From JACVRW01 sp963820315 (GTDB lineage Bacteria; Actinomycetota; Thermoleophilia; Solirubrobacterales; Thermoleophilaceae), in assembly GCA_963820315.1 (NCBI GenBank), contig CAWFZK010000031.1:62001-126000 (forward strand): a stretch of 64,000 bases of DNA. The letters run 5' to 3'. Below the pieces are notes generated by a model, which worked only from the letters and a program-made list of their open reading frames with translations, was not told where the DNA came from and ran no database searches. The position numbers and the translations under genes were made by a program. Within the stretch, counting starts at the first letter, position 1; every line of letters begins with the position of its first letter. Positions 17,380-28,665 of this stretch are shown here, piece after piece.

Positions 17380-18290
17380 GCGCTCTCCTCCGCTCGCTGC
17401 TCGGTGAGCTCGAAGAAGGCCTCCTCGAGCGAGCGTGTCTGCGCGACCAGCTCGCGCAGCACCACGCGGTGCTCGGCGGCGACCTCGCCGACCGCCTGCG
17501 GCTCCGTGTCGTGCACGAGCAACAGATCGTCCGACGGCGTGTCGACGGCGAGGTCGCGCTCACGCAACAACCCCGCCAGACGCGCCGCGTCGGCGGAGCG
17601 CACGCGCGTGACGGGCTCGCCGCCGCCCCCGAGCACGCGGTCGATCGGGCCGCTCGCGCGCAGCACGCCCTTGGCGATCACCACCACGTCGTCGACGCTT
17701 TGCTCGACCTCGGAGAGCAGGTGGCTCGACACGAGCACCGCGCGTCCGCGCGCCGCCTGCGCGCGCAGCAGGTCGCGGACCCAGCGGATGCCCGGCGGGT
17801 CGAGCCCGTTGGTGGGCTCGTCGAGGATCAGCACTTCGGGGTCGCCGAGCAGCGCGGCCGCGATCGCGAGCCGCTGGCGCATACCCATCGAGTAGCCCTT
17901 GACGCGCCGGTCCGCCGCGGCGGTGAGGCCCACCTGCTCGAGTAGCTCGGTCACGCGCTCAGGCGGGTGCTCGCCCGCGGCCGCGAGGACGCGCAGGTGA
18001 TTGCGACCCGAGCGCCCGGGGTGGAAGGACGCGTTCTCGAGCACGGCGCCCACCTGGCTGCTCGGATGCTCGAGGTCCTGGTAGCGCCTGCCGTTGATCG
18101 TGCCGTTGCCGCGATCGGCGTGGATGAGGCCGAGCAGCATGCGCAGCGTCGTCGATTTGCCGGCGCCGTTTGGACCCAAGAAGCCGGTGACGCGGCCGGC
18201 GTCGACCGCGAACGACATGTCCGAAACCGCCTGCACCTTGCCGAAGCGCTTGCTGAGGCCGTCGATCTCGATTGCGGCGCTGGTTGCCAT
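17376..18290 (-). CDS. ABC transporter ATP-binding protein
   Basis: 304 residues. Walker A is GPNGAGKST, Q-loop follows, signature is YSMGMRQRL, Walker B is LILDEPTNGLDP and the switch His is in SSHLLSEVE. A C-terminal regulatory region of about 80 residues (RVRSADAARLAGLL) is typical of ABC-2 exporter ATPases of the CcmA/DrrA group. ATG start; it is the first gene of the ATPase-permease-PHP operon and divergent from aconitase 68 bp away. Confidence 0.92.
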   Translation of the reverse strand: MATSAAIEIDGLSKRFGKVQAVSDMSFAVDAGRVTGFLGPNGAGKSTTLRMLLGLIHADRGNGTINGRRYQDLEHPSSQVGAVLENASFHPGRSGRNHLRVLAAAGEHPPERVTELLEQVGLTAAADRRVKGYSMGMRQRLAIAAALLGDPEVLILDEPTNGLDPPGIRWVRDLLRAQAARGRAVLVSSHLLSEVEQSVDDVVVIAKGVLRASGPIDRVLGGGGEPVTRVRSADAARLAGLLRERDLAVDTPSDDLLLVHDTEPQAVGEVAAEHRVVLRELVAQTRSLEEAFFELTEQRAEESA

Positions 18291-18358
18291 GAGCGCGGCA
18301 AGCTACCCGACGCTCCGGAGGACGGCTGAGCCACTTATCAACTGGGTAACTTTGGGCT

Positions 18359-21089
<2,731 letters not shown>

Positions 21090-21126
21090 GGCGGGAGACG
21101 TGTGACGCACTTCACTTGCGGCACGC

Positions 21127-21155
21127 TTGACAATTGATTGGTCTATCAATAACGT
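21127..21155 (+). promoter_or_regulatory. tetR promoter with embedded operator
   Basis: TTGACA (21127-21132), 17-base spacer, TAACGT (21150-21155). The spacer is the inverted repeat ATTGATTGGTCTATCAAT (21133-21150). Its core TTGATTGRTCTATCAR recurs, inverted, before the MFS gene. The ATG lies 11 bases after the -10, so the transcript would be nearly leaderless. Confidence 0.7.
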
Positions 21156-21165
21156 TGCTCACACG

Positions 21166-21723
21166 ATGTCACCGAAGACCAAGCAGAAGGCCGTGACGCG
21201 CGCGAGCTCGGACGAGCGCCGTGAGCAGGTCATCCAGGCGGCGGTGCACGAGTTCGCGGAGCACGGCTTCCGCGCGACCAGCACGAGCGCAATCGCCAAG
21301 CGGGCGGGGATCTCGCAGCCGTACATCTACGCGCTGTTCCCGAACAAGCACGAGCTCTTCCTGGCGACGCACGCGTACGTGGTAGGTCACATTCGCGACG
21401 CGTTCACGGACGCGGCGCGTGGCCTGGACGACCCCGAGGACAGGCTTCACGCGATGGGGAAGGCCTATATGACCTTGCTCCAGGAGCGTGACGAGATCCT
21501 GGTCCAGATGCAGTCGCACGCCGCGGCAGGCGACCCGGCCCTCCGCAACGTGGTACGGCGGGAGTTCATGGGCCTGATCGAGCACGTGGAGCGCGTCGCC
21601 GGCGTCCCGCGTGAGAAGGCACTCGACTTCGTGGCCTGCGGGATGCTCCTGAACGTCATCGCGGCACTCGACCTTCCCGACGAGTATCTGCCGATCCAGG
21701 TCGACCAGGTCCTCGCGCAGTAG
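21166..21723 (+). CDS. TetR-family transcriptional repressor
   Basis: 185 residues from the ATG at 21166; a TTG at 21127 would place the coding start inside the -35 element and is rejected. The N-terminal helix-turn-helix reads FRATSTSAIAKRAGISQPYIYALFPNKHELF, the standard TetR DNA-binding region, followed by an all-helical ligand-binding domain. It probably represses itself and the downstream MFS exporter through the repeated operator, and is released by a substrate of that pump. Confidence 0.9.
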   Translation: MSPKTKQKAVTRASSDERREQVIQAAVHEFAEHGFRATSTSAIAKRAGISQPYIYALFPNKHELFLATHAYVVGHIRDAFTDAARGLDDPEDRLHAMGKAYMTLLQERDEILVQMQSHAAAGDPALRNVVRREFMGLIEHVERVAGVPREKALDFVACGMLLNVIAALDLPDEYLPIQVDQVLAQ

Positions 21724-21756
21724 TCCGATCGAGACCCTCTCTTTTTTCCGTACTCG

Positions 21757-21777
21757 CTGATAGATCAATCAATCAAG
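21757..21777. promoter_or_regulatory. TetR operator before the MFS gene
   Basis: Read on the minus strand the site contains TTGATTGATCTATCAG, sharing 14 of 16 positions with the core of the operator in the tetR promoter. It lies 14 bp before the MFS start and just before its GAGGAGGAG ribosome site, consistent with direct repression by the TetR protein. Confidence 0.65.
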
Positions 21778-21791
21778 ACTGAGGAGGAGCC

Positions 21792-23222
21792 ATGGAACGC
21801 ACACGCAGCATCTGGACACTCGCGATCGTCTCGGTCGCGCTCTTCATGGTCACGCTCGACAACCTCGTCGTGACGAACGCTCTCGTGAGCATCCGCGAGG
21901 ACCTCGGTGCAACGCTCGAGGAGCTCGAGTGGACCGTCAACGCGTACACGCTGAGCTTCGCGGTGCTCCTCCTGACCGGTGCCGCCCTGGGTGATCGGCT
22001 CGGGCGCAGGCGGATGTTCGCCGTGGGCGTCGCGATCTTCACGGTCGCGTCCGCTGCCGCAGCGCTCGCCGCGTCCACCGAGGCGCTGATCGCTGCCCGC
22101 GCGCTGCAGGGCCTCGGCGCGGCCATCGTGACCCCGCTGACCCTGACGCTTCTGAGCGAGGCCTTCAGCGAGAACCGCCGCGGGCTCGCGCTCGGCATCT
22201 GGTCGGGCGTCTCCGGCCTCGGCGTCGCGCTCGGGCCGGTGGTGGGCGGCGCTGTCGTCGAGGGCTTCTCCTGGCAGTGGATCTTCTGGCTGAACGTCCC
22301 CATCGGCATCGCGCTGGCGCCCACGGCGATGGCGATGCTGCGCGAGAGCCACGGGGCGAACCGGACGCTCGACGTTCCGGGCCTCGCCCTCGCGAGCGCC
22401 GGCCTGCTGGGCGTCGTGCTCGGCATCGTCCGCGCGCAGGCGCTCGGCTGGACGAGCACGTTCGTGCTCACCTCGATCGGCGTCGGAATCGCGTTCCTGG
22501 CCGCGTTCGTGGCGTGGGAGCTGCGCGCTCAGTCGCCGATGCTGCCGATGCGCTTCTTCCGCAATCGCGGCTTCGCGGCGACCAACGGAGTCTCGCTGGC
22601 GATGTTCTTCGGCAGCTTCGGGGCGATCTTCCTGCTCGCGCAGTTCTTCCAGGCGGCACAGGGCTACTCGCCGCTCGAGGCGGGACTGCGCACGCTCCCG
22701 TGGACGGCGATGCCGATCTTCGTCGCGCCGATTGCGGGGCTGCTGTCGGACCGGATCGGGCCGCGGCCGCTGATGGCAACCGGCCTGGCGCTCCAGGCGG
22801 CCGGCCTCGCGTGGCTGGCGGCCGTGACCGAGCCGAGCGTGGCCTACGGCGCCCTCGTCCCGGGTTTCGTGGCGGCCGGCACCGGCATGGCGCTCGTGTT
22901 CGCGCCCGCCGCGAACGCGGTGCTCAGCTCGGTGCGGCCCGAGGAGGCCGGCCAGGCATCGGGTGCGACCAACGCGATCCGCGAGGTAGGCGGCGTGCTG
23001 GGCGTGGCGGTGCTCGCCACGGTGTTCGCGCACTCGGGCTCGTTCGTCTCACCGGACGCGTTCGTCGACGGCCTCGTGCCCGCGGTCTGGGTGGGGGCGG
23101 CGGTGCTGGCGATCGGAGCGCTGCTCGCGCTGCTGATCCCGGCGCGGCCGAGCGCGGCTCAGGCGGAGGCGGGCTCGAGCACGACCACCGGAATGACCCT
23201 GGAGCCGGCGCGCTCCTCGTAG
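21792..23222 (+). CDS. MFS multidrug exporter, DHA2/EmrB-QacA family
   Basis: 476 residues with about 14 predicted membrane helices, the 14-TMS drug:H+ antiporter class. Motif D1 is in LDNLVVTNALVSI, motif A is GDRLGRRRM and motif C is SGLGVALGPVVGG. A strong ribosome site (GAGGAGGAG) precedes the ATG. It is in one transcriptional direction with the TetR gene, 68 bp apart, with the TetR operator between. Likely role is efflux of a toxic compound sensed by the TetR. The 3' end overlaps the convergent reductase gene by 64 bp. Confidence 0.92.
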   Translation: MERTRSIWTLAIVSVALFMVTLDNLVVTNALVSIREDLGATLEELEWTVNAYTLSFAVLLLTGAALGDRLGRRRMFAVGVAIFTVASAAAALAASTEALIAARALQGLGAAIVTPLTLTLLSEAFSENRRGLALGIWSGVSGLGVALGPVVGGAVVEGFSWQWIFWLNVPIGIALAPTAMAMLRESHGANRTLDVPGLALASAGLLGVVLGIVRAQALGWTSTFVLTSIGVGIAFLAAFVAWELRAQSPMLPMRFFRNRGFAATNGVSLAMFFGSFGAIFLLAQFFQAAQGYSPLEAGLRTLPWTAMPIFVAPIAGLLSDRIGPRPLMATGLALQAAGLAWLAAVTEPSVAYGALVPGFVAAGTGMALVFAPAANAVLSSVRPEEAGQASGATNAIREVGGVLGVAVLATVFAHSGSFVSPDAFVDGLVPAVWVGAAVLAIGALLALLIPARPSAAQAEAGSSTTTGMTLEPARSS

Positions 23223-23665
23223 GTGGCATAGCCCGCGTAGTAGTCGACCGCCTCATCCCACAGCCGCTCGCGCTCCTCTGCCTCGGCCTCACGGGCTACG
23301 TACTCGCCCGTGAGGCCACCGGGGGCGGTGAAGCGCACGCTCGGATCGGCGCGCAGGTTGTGGAGCCAGGCCGGGTGGTGCGGCGCGCCGCCCTTGGAGG
23401 CGATCAGGACGACGCGCTCGCCGTCGCGCAGATAGAGGAGCGGCGTCGTGCGCAGCTCTCCGCTGCGCGCCCCGGTCGTCTCGAGCAGGCCGACCTGCTG
23501 GCCGACGGTGACGTGCACCCGCCCGCGCGAGCGGCGCAGCAGGATCCGGTCGACCCGCATGGCCACGTTGACGTAGAACCAACTGCCCGGCTTCGAGCGG
23601 ATGAAGTCCTCGAGCCGCCGCTCGACGGCGTTCAGCTTGCGGCGGCGCGGCCGGGCGGTGCTCAC
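23159..23665 (-). CDS. Deazaflavin (F420)-dependent nitroreductase-family protein (DDN-like)
   Basis: 168 residues of the split-beta-barrel DDN family. Signatures are LLETTGARSGELRTTPLLYL, the cofactor-binding region, then KGGAPHHPAWLHNLRADP and VEVQ-like strands. These proteins use reduced F420, found in actinobacteria, and often act on quinones or nitroaromatics. GTG start. It faces the aminotransferase-like gene divergently at 46 bp. No F420 synthesis gene is in the window. Confidence 0.85.
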   Translation of the reverse strand: MSTARPRRRKLNAVERRLEDFIRSKPGSWFYVNVAMRVDRILLRRSRGRVHVTVGQQVGLLETTGARSGELRTTPLLYLRDGERVVLIASKGGAPHHPAWLHNLRADPSVRFTAPGGLTGEYVAREAEAEERERLWDEAVDYYAGYATYEERAGSRVIPVVVLEPASA

Positions 23666-23711
23666 GCGAGCACGCTAACCGCTCCCACGCCTCCTCGCTA
23701 GGGTCCCGCCG

Positions 23712-24887
23712 ATGCTGGACGTCCACGCGCTCCGCCAGCGCTTCCCGGCCCTCGCGTCGGGCGCGGCCTATCTCGACGGCCCCGGCGGCTCGCAGGCGCC
23801 GCAGGAGGTGCTGGACGCCGTCGACGGCTATCTGCGTGGCTCGAACGCGAACCTCGGGGGCGCCTTTCCGACCTCGGCGGCCTCGGATGAGCTGATGGCG
23901 CGCGCCCGCGAGACCGCCGCCGAGTTCACCGGCGGCGACCCGGACGGCATCGCGTTCGGCGCCAACATGACGACGCTGAACTTCCTGCTCGCGCACGCGG
24001 TCGGCCGCACGCTCGAGCCCGGCGACGAGATCGTCGTGACGGCTCTCGATCACGACGCCAACGTGTCGCCCTGGCTGCTCGTGGCGCAGGACCGCGACCT
24101 CGTCGTGCGAACCGCGCCGATCCGAGTGGACGACGTGACCCTCGACGTCGACGGCCTCGAGGCCCTGATCGGCGAGCGGACCCGGGTCGTGGCCTTCACG
24201 CTCGCCTCGAACGCGGTCGGCTCGATACCTGACGCCGCCCGCATCGCCGCCGCCGCGCACCGCGTCGGCGCCCTCGCCTGGGCGGACGGCGTCCACCTGG
24301 CGCCGCACCGGCGGCTGCGCGCCGGCGAGATCGGGCTCGACGTGCTGCTCTGCTCGCCCTACAAGTTCTTCGGCCCCCACCTCGGCGTGGCCGCGATCAG
24401 GCCCGAGCTGGCCGCGAGCCTGCCCGCCGATCGGGTGCGGCCCGCCTGGCAGGAGCCGCCCGGCCACCGCTTCGAGACGGGCACCCAGTCACACGAGGCG
24501 ATCGCGGGTGCGGTGGCGGCGATCGACTACCTGCGCTCGCTCGGCGACGGTGACCTCGACACGGCCTTCGAGCGCATCCAGGGCCACGAGACCGATCTCG
24601 CCAAGCGCTTTCTCGCGGGCCTGCCCGACGGGGTCACGCTGTACGGCATCCCTGCGGTCGAGGGGCGCACGCCCACCTTCTGCTTCAACGTCGAGGGCCG
24701 GCCGCCGCGCGAGGTTGCGGAGGCGCTCGGCGAGCGCGGCATCTACGTCTGGGACGGCAACTACTACGCGCTCGAGCCGATGCGCGCGCTCGGCCTCGGG
24801 GATGGCGGCGCGGTCCGCGCGGGCTTCCTGCACTACACGACCGACGACGAGGTGGACCGCCTGCTGGAGGCGCTCTCCGAGCTCTAG
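23712..24887 (+). CDS. Class V aminotransferase / cysteine-desulfurase-like protein
   Basis: 391-residue PLP enzyme. The cofactor Lys is in LLCSPYKFFGPHLGV, preceded by WADGVHLAPH where Asp/His contact PLP. The fold is SufS/CsdA-like, but no active-site cysteine loop of IscS/SufS type is obvious, so desulfurase activity is uncertain. No Fe-S assembly genes adjoin. Its end overlaps by 4 bp the convergent DUF77 gene. Confidence 0.82.
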   Translation: MLDVHALRQRFPALASGAAYLDGPGGSQAPQEVLDAVDGYLRGSNANLGGAFPTSAASDELMARARETAAEFTGGDPDGIAFGANMTTLNFLLAHAVGRTLEPGDEIVVTALDHDANVSPWLLVAQDRDLVVRTAPIRVDDVTLDVDGLEALIGERTRVVAFTLASNAVGSIPDAARIAAAAHRVGALAWADGVHLAPHRRLRAGEIGLDVLLCSPYKFFGPHLGVAAIRPELAASLPADRVRPAWQEPPGHRFETGTQSHEAIAGAVAAIDYLRSLGDGDLDTAFERIQGHETDLAKRFLAGLPDGVTLYGIPAVEGRTPTFCFNVEGRPPREVAEALGERGIYVWDGNYYALEPMRALGLGDGGAVRAGFLHYTTDDEVDRLLEALSEL

Positions 24888-25201
24888 ATGTCCTCGCCGC
24901 CGAGCCGGTCCTCGACGGCGCGCACCTTGTCGTCGAGCGTCTGGCCGGGGCGATCGCGGCGCTCGTCGAGCTTCAGGACGGTGTACACGCGCGGGACGCC
25001 CTGCTCGAAGGGCAGCGCGTGCAGCTCGCCCACGACCGACAGGATGTCCTCGGTCGAGCCCTCGAGCGAGGTGCCCATCGCGTGCATCCGGTAGCGGACG
25101 CGATCCTGGCGGGCGAGCCGGCGCTGGATCTCGGCGATGTAGCCGCTCGCGCTGACCTCGCCGCGGCCGAGGGCTAGGACGGTCAGATCGGCGGTTGCCA
25201 T
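24884..25201 (-). CDS. MTH1187/YkoF-family thiamine-binding protein (DUF77)
   Basis: 105 residues with the DUF77/UPF0045 pattern: an N-terminal beta strand (LTVLALGRGEVSASGYIAEI), RYRMHAMGTSLEGS and a C-terminal KLDERRDRPGQTLDDKV. Family members are small cytoplasmic ferredoxin-like-fold proteins, some of which bind thiamine. It starts 2 bp after the hydroxyacyl-CoA dehydrogenase stop, so it is the last gene of the beta-oxidation operon; why is not clear. Confidence 0.82.
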   Translation of the reverse strand: MATADLTVLALGRGEVSASGYIAEIQRRLARQDRVRYRMHAMGTSLEGSTEDILSVVGELHALPFEQGVPRVYTVLKLDERRDRPGQTLDDKVRAVEDRLGGEDI

Positions 25202-25203
25202 CG

Positions 25204-26724
25204 CTAGCGAAGGCTACGCCCGAGGAGCGCCTGGCGGCGGAGCAGCGGAGCGGCCCGGTAGCGCTCCTCGTGGCGCTCCGCCCACAGGCCGTCGAGGACG
25301 GCGAGCACGTGGGGGAGTCCGATCTTCTCGCCCCATGCGACCGGGCCGCGCGGATGCGAGAGCCCGAGCTCGAGCCCGGTGTCGACGTCGTCCGCCGAGC
25401 CGACCCCCTCGCCGATCGCGAAGGCGGCCTCGTTGACGAGCTGGGCCGCGATGCGGCCGAGCACGAGCCCGGGCGCATCCTCCACCCACTCGCATACGAA
25501 GCCGAGCCCGCCGAAGAAGCCCTCGGCCGCCTCGGCGACGAAGCCCGGTGTCGTCGGCAGGCGCGTGAGCTCGACGAGCGGCGGCTCGCCGAGCGGCGGC
25601 AGCAGGTGGAAGCCGGCGGCGGCCGGCTCGCCGCGGGCGGCCAGGCTGCGGCCCGCGCACAGCGCCACGAGCGGCGCTCCGCCGGGCGGCGAGGGATCCG
25701 GCTCGAGCCCCGCGTCGACCACGAGCTCCGCCGGCGCTCCCTCGCGCAGCTCGATGCCGGCCGCACGGGCGCACTCGCGCACCAGCTCGGCGACCGGGCC
25801 ATCCCCGAGCACGGCGACGGGGTCAGGTCTTGCATCCGAGCTTTCGGGCGGACCGGGGTCGGCGGAGCGGTAGGAGCCGTCCTCGTCGTACTCGTACCAG
25901 CCGCGGCCGGTCTTGCGGCCGAGCCGGCCGGCCGCGACCATGCGCGCCTGCAGCGGGCTCGGGCGCCAGCGCGGCTCGCCGAACGAAAGCTCCATGAAGG
26001 ACTTGGCGACCTCGAGGCCGACGTCGATGCCGACCAGGTCCATCAGCTCGAACGGCCCCATCCGGAAGCCGCCGCCGAGCCGGCAGATGCGGTCGATCTG
26101 CTCGTGCGTCGCGACCCGCTCCTGCAGCAGCCGCAGACCCTCGCCGTTGAAGGGCCGGCCGCAGCGGTTGACGAGGAAGCCGGGGCCGTCGGCGGCCACG
26201 ATCACCTGCTTCCCCATCGCCTCGCCGGTTGCGCGGGCCATCTCGAAGGCGCGCTCGCCGGTCTGGTCGGCGCGGATCAGCTCGAGCAGCTGCATCAGCG
26301 GCGGCGGGTTGAAGAAGTGCATGCCGACGACGTTCTCGGGCCGCTCCGCCGCGCCGGCCAGCGACGTCACCGGGATCGACGAGGTGTTGCTGGCGAGCAC
26401 CGCATCCGCGCTGCACGCCTCGGAGAGCTGCGCGAACAGCTCGCGCTTCAGCTCGGCCCGCTCGGGCGCCGCCTCGATCACGAGCTCGCACGGCGCCAGC
26501 TCGCCGAGCGCCGCCACCGGCTCGAGCCGCGCCGCGGCGCCCTCGTCGGCGCGGCCCTTCTCCACCCACTTGGCGAGCCCGCGGCGCACGGCGAACGAGC
26601 CGCGCTCGAGCGCCTCTTCGACGGGGTCGTAGAGGAGCGTGCGCATGCCCGCAGCCGCGCCGAGCTGCGCGATCCCGGCTCCCATGGTGCCCGCGCCGAC
26701 GACGCCGAGCGTGTCCGGTCTCAC
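25204..26724 (-). CDS. 3-hydroxyacyl-CoA dehydrogenase (long, two C-terminal domains)
   Basis: 506 residues. The NAD-binding N-terminus has GVVGAGTMGAGIAQ; SNTSSIPVTSLA and GMHFFNPPPLMQLLE follow, the latter with the catalytic His. There are two 3HCDH C-terminal domains (first near GPFELMDLVGIDVGLEV, second near LGRIAAQLVNEAAFAIGEGVG), as in PaaH-type dehydrogenases. It oxidises L-3-hydroxyacyl-CoA in beta-oxidation or aromatic-acid degradation. The GTG at 26724 overlaps the stop of enoyl-CoA hydratase by 4 bp. A longer open frame that appears to fuse it to the hydratase is an artefact of a frame break in that gene. Confidence 0.9.
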   Translation of the reverse strand: MRPDTLGVVGAGTMGAGIAQLGAAAGMRTLLYDPVEEALERGSFAVRRGLAKWVEKGRADEGAAARLEPVAALGELAPCELVIEAAPERAELKRELFAQLSEACSADAVLASNTSSIPVTSLAGAAERPENVVGMHFFNPPPLMQLLELIRADQTGERAFEMARATGEAMGKQVIVAADGPGFLVNRCGRPFNGEGLRLLQERVATHEQIDRICRLGGGFRMGPFELMDLVGIDVGLEVAKSFMELSFGEPRWRPSPLQARMVAAGRLGRKTGRGWYEYDEDGSYRSADPGPPESSDARPDPVAVLGDGPVAELVRECARAAGIELREGAPAELVVDAGLEPDPSPPGGAPLVALCAGRSLAARGEPAAAGFHLLPPLGEPPLVELTRLPTTPGFVAEAAEGFFGGLGFVCEWVEDAPGLVLGRIAAQLVNEAAFAIGEGVGSADDVDTGLELGLSHPRGPVAWGEKIGLPHVLAVLDGLWAERHEERYRAAPLLRRQALLGRSLR

Positions 26725-27490
26725 CGCCCGCGGAACTCCGGCCTGCGCTTCTCGATGAAGGCGTTCATTCCCTCGACGCGGTCCTCGGTCGCCATCGCGA
26801 GCTCGTACAGGCGCCGCTCCTGTGAGATACCGGCGCTGAGCGGCGTCTCGTCGGCGGCGAGCACGGCCTGCTTGGCGAAACGCACCGCGAGCGGCGGGCG
26901 CCGGGCAACCACCTCGGCCAGCTCGACTGCCGTGTCGAGCCACTCCTTCTTGCGTGTGACCGTGTTGACGAGGCCCAGCCCGTGCGCCTCGCGGGCGTCG
27001 ATGCGCCGTCCCGTGAGCACCAGCTCCATCGCGCGCTGCTTCCCGATCACGCGCGCGAGCCGCTGCGTGCCGCCGCCGCCGGGGATGATGCCGAGCAGGA
27101 TCTCCGGCTGGCCGAACTCGGCGGTCTCGGAGGCCACGATCAGGTCGCAGGCGAGGGCCAGCTCGCAGCCGCCGCCGAGCGCGTAGCCCGACACGGCCGC
27201 GATCGAGCGGCGTGCGCATGCCGGCCAGGCGCTCCCAGAAGCGCGCCGACGACGCCGTGAGCGTCTCGACGAGCGTGCGCGTCGCCATCGCCTTGATGTC
27301 TGCCCCGGCGGCGAACCACTCGTCGCTGCCGGCGATCACGATGCAGCGGATCTGCTCGTCGTCGTCCCAGCGCTCGCAGAGCGCGGCGAGCTCCTCCATC
27401 AGCTCAGGCGACAGCGCATTGCGCGCGTCGGGCCGGTTCAGCCGGGCGAGCCCGACCGGCGCCGCGCGTCTCGGCCTCGATCAGGTTCAC
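26721..27490 (-). CDS. Enoyl-CoA hydratase, with two frame breaks
   Basis: Crotonase-fold enzyme that hydrates 2-enoyl-CoA. Reading across frames gives VNLIEAETRGA, then GLARLNRPDARNALSPELM, AGSDEWFAAGADIKAM (oxyanion hole), SGYALGGGCELALACD and the active-site region FGQPEILLGIIPGGGGTQRL. Two frame breaks interrupt it, one near 27459 and one near 27210; each is repaired by skipping a single G. The GTG at 27490 overlaps the acyl-CoA dehydrogenase stop by 4 bp. With repairs the length is about 255 residues, normal for the family. Sequence errors are more likely than a pseudogene because every motif is intact. Confidence 0.85.
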
Positions 27491-28647
27491 GGAACGAGCG
27501 CGTTCACGCCGGTGACCGCGCGGCCGATGATCAGCTTCTGGATCTGCGAGGTGCCCTCGTAGAGCGTCGTCACGCGCGCGTCGCGCAGGTAGCGCTCGAC
27601 CGGGTAGTCGTCGACGTAGCCCGACCCGCCGTGGACCTGAATGGCGTTGTTGGCGCAGCGCACCGCGGCCTCGGTGGCGTACAGCTTCGCCATCGAGGTC
27701 TCCGTGGTGCTCGGCTTGCCCTCGTCCTTCGTCCAGCCCGCCTTCCAGACGAGGAAGCGCGCCGCCTCGGTCTCGACGACCATGTCCGCGATCAGCTCCT
27801 GGACGAGCTGGAAGGACGCGATCGGGCGGTCGAACTGGGTGCGCTCCTTCGCGTACGCCACCGACGCGTCGACGGAGCCCTGGCAGATGCCGACGCAGCC
27901 GGCCGCGACGCTGTAGCGCCCCGAGTCGAGCGCCGACATCGCGATCTTGAAGCCGTCGCCGACCTCGCCCATCAGCGCCGAGTCCGGGACCTCGACGCCG
28001 TCGAGCCCGAGCGACGCGGTGTCCGAGCCCTTGAGGCCGAGCTTGCCGTGGATCTCCTGGGAGGAGAAGCCCTCGCTGTCGGTCGGCACGAGGAAGCAGG
28101 CGATGCCGCGATGCTTCTGCTCGGGATCGGTCTGCGCGAAGATCATCGCGAGCTTCGCGTAGTTCCCGAGCGAGATCCACATCTTGCCGCCGTTCAGGCG
28201 CCAGCCGCCGTCGATCTTCTCGGCGCGCGTCTTCAGGTTGGACGCGTCCGAGCCCGTGTCGGGCTCGGTGAGGCCGAAGCAGCCGAGCGCCTCTCCCGAG
28301 CAGAGCTGCGGCAGCCACTCCTGCTTCTGGTCCTCGTTGCCCCAGCGCACGATCGAGGAGCACACGAGCGAGGTCACCACCGACACGACCGTGCGCATCG
28401 CCGAGCAGCCGCGCCCGATCTCCTCGACGATCAGGCCGTAGGTCCGGTAGTCGACGCCGCGGCCGCCGTACTCCTCCGGCACGATCGCGCCGAGGAAGCC
28501 CATGTCGGCGATCTTCTGGACGAGCTCGGTGTCGAAGTGCTCGTTGCGGTCGTTGTCGCGGGCCCGGGGGACGATCTCGCCGTCGGCGAAATCGCGAGCG
28601 GTCTCACGGATGAGCCGCTGTTCGTCTGTCAGTTCGAAGTCGATCAT
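27487..28647 (-). CDS. Acyl-CoA dehydrogenase
   Basis: 386-residue FAD enzyme, first step of beta-oxidation. Signatures are CFGLTEPDTGSDASN in the middle domain, QFDRPIASFQLVQ, and the C-terminal VHGGSGYVDDYPVERYLRDARV with the catalytic Glu in LYEGTSQIQ. ATG start. It heads the operon acyl-CoA dehydrogenase, enoyl-CoA hydratase, hydroxyacyl-CoA dehydrogenase, DUF77, each joined by a 4-bp overlap or 2-bp gap. Electrons would go to ETF, not encoded here. Chain-length preference unknown. Confidence 0.93.
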   Translation of the reverse strand: MIDFELTDEQRLIRETARDFADGEIVPRARDNDRNEHFDTELVQKIADMGFLGAIVPEEYGGRGVDYRTYGLIVEEIGRGCSAMRTVVSVVTSLVCSSIVRWGNEDQKQEWLPQLCSGEALGCFGLTEPDTGSDASNLKTRAEKIDGGWRLNGGKMWISLGNYAKLAMIFAQTDPEQKHRGIACFLVPTDSEGFSSQEIHGKLGLKGSDTASLGLDGVEVPDSALMGEVGDGFKIAMSALDSGRYSVAAGCVGICQGSVDASVAYAKERTQFDRPIASFQLVQELIADMVVETEAARFLVWKAGWTKDEGKPSTTETSMAKLYATEAAVRCANNAIQVHGGSGYVDDYPVERYLRDARVTTLYEGTSQIQKLIIGRAVTGVNALVP

Positions 28648-28665
28648 TGACCGTGATTCTGCAAG

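Noticed and set aside
21127..21165. TTG at 21127 as start of the TetR gene
   Set aside because: It falls inside the TTGACA promoter element; ATG 21166 gives the usual TetR N-terminus.
25204..27399. Apparent bifunctional enoyl-CoA hydratase/3-hydroxyacyl-CoA dehydrogenase in one frame
   Set aside because: The linking part is out-of-frame hydratase sequence; the hydratase continues in another frame and stops at 26721, and the dehydrogenase has its own GTG start with a 4-bp overlap.
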